Assembly: GCA_958299035.1 (NCBI GenBank)
Contig: CATQJL010000223.1
Coordinates: 10,467,753 to 10,531,752 of the forward strand
DNA length: 64,000 nt
Direction of reading: 5' to 3'
From: Cylicocyclus nassatus
Taxonomy: Eukaryota > Nematoda > Chromadorea > Rhabditida > Strongylidae
The notes under the pieces are model-generated. The model had not been told where the DNA came from, did no database searches, and saw only the letters and a program-made list of their open reading frames with translations. Made by a program: the position numbers and the translations under genes. Positions 45,001 through 54,018 of the stretch are shown here, piece after piece. Position 1 is the stretch's first letter. Each line of letters starts with the position of its first letter.

Positions 45001-48000
45001 CTGCGAAAAGAAAAGACAAAAATTCAATTTACTTTCCTAAGCCTACTTGTTGTAGGCTTATAAGTGTCAAATTGGCAAAACTTGAAATTCTTCGCGCAGT
45101 GAATAGCTGAGTTTCTCTTCAAATATTGTATTTGAGGCGTATTAATCTCAAGTTTACAGAAATGGGCGAAGCTTTGGCGATTGTTTTAATTATGAGAAAT
45201 TTCTGATCCATAGAATGCCAGCAGTGAGTATCTCTTTAAAGGCGTCCATTTCTCAGTCCAGATATCTTCAAAAATCCACATAAGCACACTCTAGGTAAAC
45301 AATCTTCATCCAATAGAAATGCTATGTTTTCAGAAGAATTCGTTCATTTGCGCCTGAATTGTGGCCACAGAAACTCAAGCATCGAAATATTATGAGTGCA
45401 GTTATGCGAGGTGCTGGTGAAATTCTCACAGATGAGGATAGCAGCTTATTTCCACCATCGTTAGAAAGTACATAAAGAGGGCTTTCCAATGATATGCAAA
45501 TTATGTATCGAAAAATAAAGTTTGATGGAAAAAAAAGTTGTTTGAAATATAGGCCTAGAAAAACGGATATTATTTTTGCAACAACCTAATACTTGGAACA
45601 AGTCAACAAAGAAGTGGGCCAGAAGGAAGCAAGGAGCCGAAGTTCCCGGATATGACGTCAGAGAAGCGGATGTGTTAGCGCGTGTATTTGTACACCCTAA
45701 TCAAGCCGAATGCTTCTACCTCAAAATGTTGCTTCACACAATCCGAGGACTGACGTCATTCGCAGTATTGAAGACCATCGATGGAGAGGAATGTGTGACC
45801 TGCAGAGAAGCATGCCAAAGACTTGGCTTGCTTGAAGATAATCAGCAATGGGACAGAACTCTCGCAGAAGCAGCTACGACAAGTTTCGCTGCTCAACTGC
45901 GAAGTGTCTTTGGCATCATCTTGACAGTCTGTCGACCGTCAAATCCTCGAGCACTCTGGGAAAAGTACAAAGAGGCTCTGAGTGAAGAAGTACTCAGGGA
46001 ATGTCGCAGAGGGGCGCCCTCTGCGGACATCGGTTACTCTCCCGAGATATTCAACCGAGCGTTGATACTGCTTGAGGATACGTGCGTGTCGATGACTGGT
46101 CAAACTCTCAGAGACCTCGGTTTGCCGTCGCCAGTACGCGGAGATGACCAGGCACTCGACAGCGATGTTCTCCGAGAGGGAAAGCCTAGGACCTGTTTAG
46201 CCAAACCGTCTGAGGGTAGGAACGAAACAGTACATGCTCTTCTTGAGGAACGAAACGGAAAGACGACTATCGGCATCGGCTGCCTCTGTTGAAGACAACC
46301 ATCAGTACATCCATCGGTTGCCTCTGTTGAGGACAACCATCGGTACAACCATCGGTTGCCTCTGTTGAGGACAACCATCGTATAACCATCGGTTGCCTCT
46401 GTTGAGAAAAACCATCGGTACAACCATCGGTTGCCTCTGTTGAGGACAACCATCGGTACAACCATCGGTTGCCTCTGTTGAGGACAACCATCGGTACAAC
46501 CATCGGTTGCCTCTGTTGAGGACAACCATCGGTACAACTATCGGTTGCCTCTGTTGAGGACAACCATCGGTACAACCATCGGTTGCCTCTGTTGAGGACA
46601 ACCATCGGTACAACCATCGGTTGCCTCTGTTGAGGACAACCATCGGTACAACCATCGGTTGCCTCGGTTGAGGACAACCATCGGTACAACCATCGGTTGC
46701 TTCTGTTGAGGACAACCATCGGTACAACCATCGGTTGCCTCTCTTGAGGACAACCATCGGGAGTTGGCACAGGGGGTAAGTGAGCATGCTGATTATTAGT
46801 ACAGCGAGAATAGGAAATTGGCATGTAGAAATGGGCACAGGGAAAGGCTGTAAAGACATAGAGATGTGACCTTTATTACAGTGTTTTGACAGGGCCGGGC
46901 GGAGCCGGGTAAGCCAGCTAGTCCATTATATTCCCTCTTTTAGGCATGTTTCCGAGCTTGTTTGAATGCTATGAGAGAAGTACTAGCCTTGACTTTAATA
47001 CCGTTGTCTTTAGATCGAATGAATGGTTCAGTGGTGCGCTGAAGAAGAGCCATCCTTTATTGATTCCAGACTACTAGGAAAGCTCGTACGTTAATTTAAG
47101 GAAATGATATGAGATGCTTCTGAAGACCGGTTTGAAAAGACCGTGGCATGTTATGAACAGAGCCTAACAAAGCTCAAAACGGGATGAAATGTCAGGTCGG
47201 ACCGTTTTGAATGATATTACAAATGGGATATCGTAATTACATGTTAGCATGCACCACGTATAATATAGGCATGTCTAGCTTGACTAAGATCGAATAATTA
47301 CACAAATGACATGCTTGTGCGCCATTAGGTAGCAGACAAATGATTCGATTGGTGTGCGCATAAGATAATGCTAAAGACTTGGTACGTTGGCATACAAGGG
47401 CTGGGAGAAGCTTAATTCATTCAAATTTTTTTCTCTAAAATTTTACAGTACTGTGCAGCAATAACTTTTTGCAACGCAGCGACAATGTGGCTCCAAACTT
47501 GGTGTGTACATGCTTCGGAACAAGAACAAAGTGAAAATTATAAAGAACTTGTGTGAGTAAAGAGCATGCTTAGTTTTTTTTTTTCAAATTACGGTCGCTG
47601 TTGCCAATGCCACCATGAGGGTGGCATTATGGCAACAGCAAAAAATTTTTGCTTCACGTGAGTTTTTATAATCTCATATGAATCTGTTTTCCATCAAAAG
47701 CTTACTGTATGTTGTGAATTGCTTTGAAATGTCCTCTTTCTGTGCTAGAGGCAGTGGTTAAGATCAGGATTCCCCATTTGCGCGAATTTCTCGCGAAGCG
47801 ATTCCCCAACCCGAGATTGTTTACTCCCAATAAGGAGGACGTCAAGTAGTGAAAAAAGCAGCTCCAGCCGCTATTCCTGTCGCAGTGTTTGTTATGACAT
47901 CACGGCATTTAACTGCCCCCCCCCCCTCGCCTGCCTAGTCTGCCCCCGCGTCACTTCAGCACGTGGAGGTTTGTGGAGCCGATATAAAAAAGAGAAGTAA

Positions 48001-51000
48001 GAACGCCCTCTTAAAGGCAGTGGATCAGCAGAATGGATGCTGTCAGATTCTGGTAGTTTCAAGTAGTATACCCCCCAAGTACACATTAGCCCCAATCCCA
48101 CCTTCCAATTCATGCGCTAAGTGCTGTAAAGGAGCTTCAAAACTCCACCAGCCCCGCCCACTTCCATTGAGCGGCCGTCATTTGTGGAAGTTTAAAGCTT
48201 CTTTTCGAAACTTAGCTCATTATTTGGAGGGTGAGGTTGGGGCTACGGTGTACTTGGGAGGCCTACAAGCTAACAGTACTAAAATCTGACAGGGGTCCAT
48301 TCTGCCGACCCAGTGCCTTCAAGAAAGAACGCGTTCTCATTGAACAGCCCGATTTGCTTTACTTACTTACTCACTTAGATTTTAGCTGGCCCGGCTTCAC
48401 ATTACGTGCGGCCCCAGCACAAAAGGTTGCCATTTGTCCCTGTCCCTCGCTTCAGACATCCACGATCTTCTTGGTTGACGTCAGCGACTGCGTCCACGAG
48501 TTCCAGGGGCGAGAATCGTATCCAGCTGATTTCTCAGCAAGTCCATTCGTTCCACGAACACATCTGTCCATCTCGTTGGTGGTCTTCCTCAGGCACGTTT
48601 GGCTTCGCTAGGAATCCACTCAGATGTTCTTAGTGTCCATCTGTCGTCTGTTCTTCTCATGATGTGACCGGCCCGGCTCGGTAATTGGCTTTTGCAACGT
48701 ATTCCGCTGGGTCACAAAGACGGGACATTCTTCTCATATCCGCATTGCGAAGGCCGACTAGAGGTTGCTTGCGTCAGTTAATCAGAAGACTGCGCTCGAG
48801 CGCTCTGTGGGTGGTCCGTAAAGCTTTCGACGTCGCTACTGTGTCGGCCTAAGCCTCAGCTGCGTAACAGAGCGCCGGGAGAACGGTTGAGTTGAACAGG
48901 TGGGCACGAAGCTGGTCCGTCAGTTGTTCGGTGACTTTCTTGAGAGGCCTGAAGGCGGCCCAAGCTGCTCTTCTTCTCCTGTTAAGTTCTTCCCTCAAGT
49001 CGTTCTCCATGTTTATCGAACATCCGAGATACACGTAAGAAGACGTCTCCATGATAGGGGTGCCTTCCAGTTCCATTTCTGCATCTTTGCAAAGGGCGTT
49101 CTTCATGTACTGAGTTTTCTTCCGATTTATTCGCAGTCCGATCTTCTTCCCTACTTCGTTTAGTTCCTTCAGCATCGTCTCTGCTTCAGTGATACTGCTC
49201 GAAAAGAGGACGATGTCGTCCGCAAAACGAAGGTTCGACAGGAATCTCCCATCAACTCGTATGCCTCTCTCTTCCCAGTCTAGTGACTTCATCATCCGCT
49301 GCAAGGCCGCGGTGAACAGCTTCGGCGAAATAGTGTCGCCTCGTCGAACCCTCTTCCCAATTAGAATGGTTAGGGGCGATGGTATAGCTGCATCGTTGTT
49401 GTACAGTCCTTGTAGTAGTCGGCTAGTGTCCTCACCGTAAGTTAGTTCCACTCCTTGATCGACTAGCGCAGACAGGATGGTGGCGTTGGTTTCGACACGT
49501 CAAAGGCTTTCTCGTAGTCGACGAAGGTTAGGACGAGAGGCAGTCGGTACTCCCGGCAGACTTCTATGACCCTCGAAACTGTCTGGATGTGGTCCATGCA
49601 GCTGAATCTTTTGCGAAATCCAGCTTGTTCTTGCGGTTGGGCAGTGTCCTAGATATGTGTGCGAGGATAATCTTCGTGAAGAGCTTGTGCACACACTCAG
49701 CAGGCATATCGAACGGTAATTTCAAAGATCTTCCCGTTCACCCTTCTTAAAAAGAAGGACGGTTCTTGACGTTCTCCACTGGTCGAGAATCCTCTCCTTC
49801 TGAAGGTGAGATGTCAGGTGCTACGCGAGAATCTCGTGTAGACGTTGTCCTCCGGCTCGCAGAAATTCGACGTAGAGATGGTCTGGTCCTGGAGCCGTGG
49901 ATGTCTTCATGGTCTGAATCGCCGTGCGCACTTCAGCAGGTAGGATTCGTGGTGGTACTTCTCCAGTGGGAACAACGGGCGTCGGCACGGGTGTTGATGA
50001 GCGGAAGAGGTTGGTATAGAAGTTCTTCGCGATAGATTCCATCTTGTATCGGGAAGAAGTCAGAGTGCCGTCTTCGTTCAATAGTGCAGCCAGCGGTACG
50101 TGACATTCACAGAGGTCCCTTCGGCATTTCTTGAGACTTCGTCTTCTTCGGCTGCTTCCAGTATCTTGGCTTGTCTGTACTTCCTGAGATCCTCCTGTAT
50201 AGCTCTTCTGCAATTGGCGTTGGCTATCAGTCGCTCGAGATGGGTTGCATTCGGATCCTGCCTCAGAAATCTTCTTCTTTCGAGCAATTCCTTGGTGGTC
50301 TTCGAAATACGTTCCAAGTTCTTCTCAGAAGTCACTGAGGCACATTCTCCGCAGGCTCGCAATCCTTTCAGAAGCCGGTCGTAGTCGTACGTTGGGTCCT
50401 CCTCGATGGGCCAGTCACATCTTGATATGAGCTCCTCCAGTCTGTTATGTCATAAACGACTTCCTCCCTTCTTGCGGCACTGTGACAAACTTTCTTTTCA
50501 GCTTTCAACTGAATCGTATATACGGTTGAAAGAGGCGGTGACGGGAGTCACTGCAGAAGGATAGAACTAATGAGACATCAAGCAAGCTCCACCTTCGGTT
50601 GCTGGGAATGTGTTTAATCTCCGCGTGAGTTGTTCCGTTGAGCTATTCTCAAGTCCACCGGCGATGTTCTTTCTTCATGAAGATGGAATTTCCATGGAAA
50701 AAGTCGTGCGGCGGAGAGAAGCCCAAAAAAACGGTTGCCGTTTTCGTTCCGGAGCCCATATCGAAACTTCCCGATCCTAAATTCTTTTTCCAGTGGCATC
50801 CCGATTTTCGCGTTGAAGTCGCCCACAACAAACTTGTAAAAGGACTTCTCGTTGCGACGATCTCCTCCACATCTTCGTAGAAAGCATCTAGTTCTGATTC
50901 GTCAGCTGCTGATGTTGTAAAATAGCAGCTGATAATGCTGATGGTCTTCTGACGTGGAGGCCTTAATCCTAGGATGGCTAGTCGAGGTGACAGATCTCAT

Positions 51001-53023
51001 GCGAATCGACAAGGTAGACGATAGACGGGTGGACGACAAAGCCAACGCCTCCCACGTTTCGTGATGGAACCTTCTCACCACAAATGATGAGCGTCCCACC
51101 ATTCATCTGTCGCACGTTCTTGTTCCTGGACTTCGTTTCCTGCAGGGCGATGATGTGATATTTGATGTGCTCTGCAGCGTCGAAAAGAGCGTGGAGGTCG
51201 GCGTTCGTGGAGACTGTCCTGGCGTTGTAGGTGCAGAGCATGAGGCAGTCTCCATGGCGTGTCGCCCGGGCAGACGTCTCGTTTCTGTCCAATCCAAAAG
51301 GCGCCCTGAGGACCCTGATAACAGTCTTGCTACGACCCGGCGCTGTAGACGGGATCCGATGTACAGAGTTTTTTCCATATCTTCTTGCTAACGATGTAAT
51401 AAAACTTGTTCCTCTACAAGAGCAAACTTACTAGGCGTACTCTTTTTCCACGGGGCGATCGCTGACCCCGGGCTTGGAGCGGGGAGCAGAACCGCCTAGC
51501 GACCAAAAAACCAGACGGCGGTGGGATTTGGCCTGGCCGGCTCTTAGCTAGTCATCCTGCCGAAACCGAAAACGTCGAATTTCTCCACAGCTTGGGAGGA
51601 CCTGCCAAATTATACACTGGGCTGTGCATCGCAGTTCAACACGCAATGTCTCCCCCACGCCACGTTGAAACGGCCAACCATTATGGGGATTCGCGTACCT
51701 GATAAGGGGAAAAGAGTGAGATTCAAGTGACAAAGGCGTATTCGTTTTACGGGGGTCCATTTGCCACCTACATAGTGTGTCTTGGTTATAACGGGATGAT
51801 ATGTCTGTAATTCTGAAAAATGACAGATTGAAATGGATTCTGGGTGCATGGACATACATGGAAAAGCGGTGATGTTATTCAAGAAAATGATGTATGGAAG
51901 TCCAAAAGGAAAGAAATGGCGTATTTTTCCAAAAAAATATCAAAGTAATTTGTAGAAGAGCAGTTGCAAACACTGCATTAGTCTGTGAAACATAAGCATC
52001 GGAAAGATTGGGGCATACAAAGACTATAAATCTAATCTACAATGAAACGAAAATGATTGACTTTGAGTGCATGTCTCATAAATAAATTTGGAGAGCGATT
52101 GTTGGCAACTCGTTGCACGCAAGAGCTCAAGCACATTCAAACCTAGAAGAGTACGTATAATTTTCTTTTCATGTATTACGTTCAGTACCATCACTTGTGA
52201 GCTACTTCTTTTGGTAGGGGAGCGGTTAGATAATAGTGGATGATGAGTCACACTTACGGCATAAGATATATCGAATCCACAAGATATAACACCGTTGATC
52301 TCTATTTCGCGATATTTAAGACCATAGGACGCCAAGACTAAGCTGCACACTTGCTCATCGAACGGAAACTTCTTGAGCTGCAAAAATTTGAATAAGCGCT
52401 CAGCTTGTTGCAGCTGCTATATCGTTACAAGCATACATTCAATGGACAAAAGAATGATATGTCATTAGCCACGGCGAATTTTATGCTGCCGTTCCTGTGC
52501 ACCTAGAACAAATCTGATCTCAACTTGAAATAACAATACTTTGCCTACGTAAGCGCAGTGCGTGGCAGACTCCATTATGTCAAGAATGGAAAGGCTGTAA
52601 TCAAAAGTATCGTGAATAAAAAGGCAAAAGCAATATGTCGAAATTGATTGTCAAGAGAAACCTGTCATATGGACTAAACTCTGGCCGCCAAATTAGCTTT
52701 ATATCCGCTAAAAACCCTCCAATTTCGTCGTATTCAAGGGGATTCCATACAAGTCGTGCATCAAACCAGTCCTGAAGAATTTTCTAGACATCAGTTTGGC
52801 TAGCACATGTATTTTTACAAATAAGACTTGCCAATTCGTACAAGACTAATATGCGGATTGACTGTTCAAGTTCGTTCTGAAGTTAACAACGGTTTAATAT
52901 ATGAAAATCAAATACATTTAGCTATAAAACGAGCATACAATAGTAAGTAGTCTTGCATAGTTGAGCGTTAGATTCACAACTACCGGCCTTATGTTCAGTT
53001 CCAGATGGCGATCTAAAGTACAT
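27001..53023 (-). CDS. Cys-loop ligand-gated ion channel subunit with a 24.5-kb intron
   Basis: Exons: 52939-53023, 52832-52876, 52662-52771, 52549-52594, 52437-52502, 52258-52377, then 27650-27721, 27467-27601, 27324-27417, 27154-27268 and 27001-27106 (TAA). Every junction phase agrees, including the join across 27722-52257. About 331 residues are visible; the signal-peptide exon was not found. Landmarks in order: '[16 protein letters not shown]', '[14 protein letters not shown]' (loop D region), and the Cys-loop [15 protein letters not shown] with exactly 13 residues between cysteines. 'NGEWIVDAL' follows, then loop C without vicinal cysteines. M1 begins '[13 protein letters not shown]' and M2 is '[16 protein letters not shown]' preceded by MEK. 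M3 is '[16 protein letters not shown]' and M4 is '[19 protein letters not shown]' at the very C terminus. The Glu before M2 and the lack of a PAR motif suggest a cation channel. Loop C suggests a non-alpha-type subunit. The M3-M4 loop is very short. Confidence 0.85.
28495..28582. repeat. Palindrome with poly-C/poly-G arms
   Basis: 'tgattcctcaatacaacg' followed by a C run, a short loop, a G run and 'cgtattaaggagtca' form an inverted pair. Similar C-rich cores occur at 1011 and 25442. Confidence 0.6.
28745..29385. repeat. Long foldback repeat
   Basis: Left-arm phrases 'caaagtttgggcgaa', 'aagataccaggc' and 'ctactccttctttgtcca' recur as diverged complements between 29215 and 29375. The arms are about 190 bp. 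No ORF is credible. Confidence 0.6.
29523..29693. repeat. Near-perfect palindromic element
   Basis: The two halves of about 70 bp are complementary with very few differences. They start 'taggctcccgccagagtg' and run through 'gttatgccagcgctacg' and 'cgatcgatacacgtgtat'. The loop is about 30 bp. It is of MITE size and without coding capacity. Confidence 0.85.
30269..31081. repeat. Foldback element with 40-bp terminal inverted repeats
   Basis: The left end 'attccagtataccgacccca' and the right end 'tggggtcggtatactggaat' are exact complements and the match extends to about 40 bp. The interior consists of several diverged copies of a unit of about 115 bp (tokens 'cgacatgctgaacacg' and 'ggttacggtgggtatac'), pointing one way in the left half and the other way in the right half. 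The window start (1-340) is another copy. Confidence 0.85.
31131..31807. mobile_element. Mariner-type MITE, CAGGGTGTCCC family
   Basis: It starts 'cagggtgtcccaaaaaaatg' and ends with the complement, flanked on both sides by TA (31129-31130 and 31808-31809), the Tc1/mariner target. The outer arms of about 185 bp are almost perfect inverted copies. The centre is a unique spacer of about 300 bp. No transposase, so non-autonomous. Confidence 0.9.
31810..33430. other. Unrecognised intronic DNA before Helitron 1
   Basis: The ORFs at 32424-32639 and 32941-33389 lack recognised domains. They lie just 5' of the Helitron protein and may belong to that element. The 5' TC end of the Helitron was not located. 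Confidence 0.35.
33487..33933 (+). CDS. Helitron 1 N-terminal charged region
   Basis: The open frame is rich in Arg/Glu, with repeats of the type '[19 protein letters not shown]' and '[17 protein letters not shown]'. This is the low-complexity N terminus usual in Helitron Rep/helicase proteins. An acceptor-like 'gatttcag' lies just upstream (33462). It is in a different frame from the Rep domain, which implies introns or lesions. The segments 34106-34303 and 34360-34584 probably belong to the same protein. Confidence 0.6.
   Translation: MAFNRRNEPEDKRKKRLAAQAERSRLRRMKETEERRLERLANDTERRKLRRSTETEEQRSLRLRSLADVRRKQRAQNNNLLKQHHSSQEEFGANSREVLEENVMVGLHFLGFFFRSKAMLLRAILLMLRVMMHSLPSLPKKQHLRYDL
34845..38783 (+). 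pseudogene. Helitron 1 Rep/helicase, two nonsense codons
   Basis: A single reading frame of 1313 codons interrupted only by TGA at 35679-35681 and TAA at 37467-37469. The N-terminal Helitron-like domain begins '[13 protein letters not shown]'. The Rep domain has '[10 protein letters not shown]', the HUH motif in '[10 protein letters not shown]' (about 36085-36110) and the paired tyrosines in '[11 protein letters not shown]' (about 36493-36525). The helicase has Walker A '[10 protein letters not shown]' (about 37530-37560), Walker B 'SDEVSM', '[19 protein letters not shown]' and 'LYVALSRAR'. Both stops sit where the family has Arg or Gln-like codons, as single-base changes from CGA and CAA would give. 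A missing T in the T6 run near 34767-34772 separates this frame from the upstream 'CNRCGALF' piece. It would nick and unwind DNA for rolling-circle transposition. Confidence 0.9.
39445..39481. repeat. Perfect hairpin near the Helitron 2 left end
   Basis: 17-bp perfect arms ('ccagtccaaagcgccgc' and complement) around an AAA loop. It directly precedes 'tcttatacataaagctg'. Confidence 0.85.
39640..40215 (+). repeat. 120-bp tandem repeats
   Basis: About four and a half units, with 'atcgagcatgctgattacga' at 39721, 39841, 39961 (one change) and 40080 and a degraded copy at 40200. Each unit carries 'atcgattttatcgattttt' and 'gggagtttgcacagg'. One more copy of the 'ggcacagggggta...gagcatgctgatta' core lies at 46760-46800 by the right end. 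Confidence 0.9.
41007..41560 (+). repeat. Left minisatellite arrays of Helitron 2
   Basis: First, about nine 30-bp units of the type 'gtggagacaaccgaatggtt' plus 'gtacctccga' (41007-41275). Then units of about 51 bp built from 'gaggaggcatccgatgattg' and 'gaggacgcatccgatggttg' (41276-41560). They give long ORFs on both strands, which are artefacts. The core 'caaccgatggttgt' is shared, inverted, with the right array. Confidence 0.9.
41723..41763 (+). promoter_or_regulatory. TATA/CCAAT/GC-box promoter of Helitron 2
   Basis: CCAAT (41723-41727) is followed by the GC box 'ccccgccccttc' and TATATAA (41757-41763). More GC boxes ('gggcggggcaaggggcgg') lie at 41618-41650. A leader with repeated 'ctcgagtaccgagaagcc' units (41930-42060) leads to the start ATG at 42097. 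This arrangement and its strand fit transcription of the Rep protein. Confidence 0.65.
42097..46292 (+). pseudogene. Helitron 2 Rep protein, decayed and interrupted
   Basis: It starts MPP then TAG, then the charged segment ('[19 protein letters not shown]', '[19 protein letters not shown]'). Next come the N domain (42727-43170, '[14 protein letters not shown]') and the Rep domain with '[18 protein letters not shown]' and HUH '[10 protein letters not shown]' (to 43934), then TAG. The rest continues in shifted frames with '[16 protein letters not shown]' and the tyrosine motif '[12 protein letters not shown]' (about 44333-44370). A MITE splits it at 44681-45589. After the MITE the protein resumes with '[13 protein letters not shown]' and runs to about 46260. 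At least four stops or shifts are present (42106, 43303, 43935, near 44090). The helicase half is absent. Confidence 0.85.
44681..45589. mobile_element. Mariner-type MITE inside Helitron 2 Rep
   Basis: The termini are 'ttaggttgttgcaaaaataa' continuing 'tgtccgtttt' and, inverted, 'aaacggatattatttttgca' continuing 'acaacctaa', flanked by TA on both sides. The end closely resembles TIRs of the Hsmar1/MADE1 group as I know them (TTAGGTTGGTGCAAAAGTAA). No intact transposase in 909 bp. It separates Rep residues that join as '...PEVPR' and 'TWNKS...'. Confidence 0.9.
46276..46757 (+). repeat. Right minisatellite array of Helitron 2
   Basis: About 12.5 copies of a 38-bp unit that opens 'ggttgcctctgttgagga' and continues 'caaccatcggtacaaccatc'. 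Copies differ at few positions. The reverse complement contains 'caaccgatggttgt', the core of the left arrays. Confidence 0.95.
46922..47993. other. Intronic DNA between Helitron 2 and a foldback
   Basis: No gene recognised. A near-perfect hairpin at 47597-47639 ('gctgttgccaatgccacc' and complement with one bulge) is the only structure seen. Confidence 0.45.
47994..48333. repeat. Foldback element
   Basis: 'agaacgccctcttaaaggca' and 'gattctggtagtttcaagtag' in the left arm are mirrored around 48270-48333. The pair 'cccaagtacac' and 'gtgtacttggg' sits symmetrically. The centre is GC-rich and carries no ORF of note. Confidence 0.75.
48354..51700 (-). mobile_element. RTE-type LINE, decayed
   Basis: The AP endonuclease precedes a reverse transcriptase on the minus strand, and the 3' end is a short (TAAG)n-like tail (48354-48376 region, 'ttacttacttactcactta' on plus). 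RTE-clade LINEs end in such simple repeats. A GC-rich 5' leader reaches about 51700, where it abuts channel-intron sequence. It lies in the same strand sense as the channel gene. No target duplication could be read. Confidence 0.8.
48600..51378 (-). pseudogene. LINE endonuclease-reverse transcriptase, multiple frameshifts
   Basis: Endonuclease pieces are at 50978-51292 ('[18 protein letters not shown]', '[10 protein letters not shown]', '[12 protein letters not shown]') and 50614-50826 ('[10 protein letters not shown]'). A linker is at 49821-50362. RT pieces are at 49500-49694 and 48849-49451, with '[16 protein letters not shown]', the catalytic '[13 protein letters not shown]' and 'NRKKTQYMK'. 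A C-terminal segment follows below 48849 ('[19 protein letters not shown]'). Frame changes between pieces show it is dead. The protein would nick target DNA and copy its RNA there. Confidence 0.85.
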
Positions 53024-53094
53024 CTGTATTTCATTTTTGGAAATCTTTTCAAACACATCCTTTTTCGTCTCCCCGTTCTTTTTATTAGGTTGTC

Positions 53095-54018
53095 CGGAAA
53101 TTAATGCCCGTTTTGAATTTCAACCGCAATAAGTCATGGACTTTTCACTTCTAAATAGGTTGCAAATTACCATTCGATAGAGCAAAGCAAGCTCTACAAG
53201 ACGGCCATCTTGCTTTTGCAACAGCTCTCATCCACCTCGAGTTTTGAGCCAAAAACTAAAAAGACTCAGCAGCCCGAAAAATCGAAAAAATCGTAACTCA
53301 GTTCATAAAAATCCTACAAAAATTCTTACTTGCTCACGTAAACACTATCCACATAAAACATCTATATACGCCTTTACCGTATTTTTTCTCCTGTTAGGAA
53401 TCAAGAAAACGGAAATTTTCGTGCATTTGCCAAAGTGATGTTGTGCACTTCCTACATAGGTAGTTGTATACCACAAGCCTGTATTAGTACACACCTAAAT
53501 CTTCAGCTCTCTACAAGCTTTAGTTCTCGAGAAATACCGAATATAGCTTTCCCTAGTTAGCTGGTCCAAGCTAAAATTCAAATTTCTCGAAAACTAAAGC
53601 CTGCAGAGAGCTGAGAATTTACGTTTATACTTCTACGGGTTTGTGTTATACAACCACTTATGTGGGAACTGCACAACACCACTTTGGCAAATGCACGAAA
53701 ATTTCCGATTTCTTGATTCCTAACAGAGGAAAAAATATATATAGATGTTTTATGTATAGTGTTTACCTGAGCAGGTAAGAATTTTTGTAAGATTTTTAAG
53801 AACTGAGTTACGATTTTTTTCGATTTTTCGGGCAGTTTAGTCTTTTTAGTTTTTGGCTCGAAACTCGAGGTGGATCAGAGCTGTTGCTAAAGCAAGACAG
53901 CCATTCTGTAGAGCTTGCTCTGCTCTATCGAATGGTACCTTGCAACCTATTCAGAAATGAGAAGTAAATGACTTATTGAGGTTGAAATGCAAACGGACAT
54001 TATTTCCGGACAACCTAG
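53095..54018. mobile_element. Mariner-type foldback MITE
   Basis: The ends 'ttaggttgtccggaaattaa' and inverted 'ttatttccggacaacctag' are flanked by TA on both sides. The arms of about 450 bp are complementary throughout with scattered changes, leaving almost no loop. It lies directly 5' of the first channel exon seen (53023), between that exon and any promoter or signal-peptide exon upstream. Confidence 0.92.

Larger units (their letters stand above)
39445..46921 (+). mobile_element. Helitron 2 (Helentron-like), helicase lost
   Basis: The right end is 'gggccgggcggagccgggta' then 'agccagCTAG' (46890-46921) followed by T, the Helentron-type end with a small CCGG hairpin. The left part has a 37-nt perfect hairpin, 'taaagctgaatgtctg' and a 'gtctgtctgt' run usual at such 5' ends; the exact 5' base is uncertain. 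Order inside: 120-bp tandem repeats, minisatellites, promoter, decayed Rep protein with an inserted MITE, then a minisatellite in opposite orientation. No PIF1 helicase is present. A short relative lies at 13796-13960. Confidence 0.75.

Noticed and set aside
46276..46757. CRISPR-like appearance of a regular repeat array
   Set aside because: The units abut without unique spacers, and the context is a eukaryotic Helitron.
46100..46859. Several overlapping minus-strand ORFs of up to 185 codons
   Set aside because: They come from the 38-bp minisatellite; the repeated '[12 protein letters not shown]'-type peptide is an artefact.
51751..51804. Possible extra channel exon (18 codons, '[18 protein letters not shown]', phase 0, with acceptor and donor)
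   Set aside because: The exon ending at 52258 joins the one at 27721 directly to give the expected Cys-loop-to-loop-C spacing. This segment would add residues not expected there and borders the LINE. It could be an alternative exon.
51548..51882. Minus ORFs of 90-103 codons
   Set aside because: They overlap the LINE 5' leader and intron sequence, and no domain is recognised.
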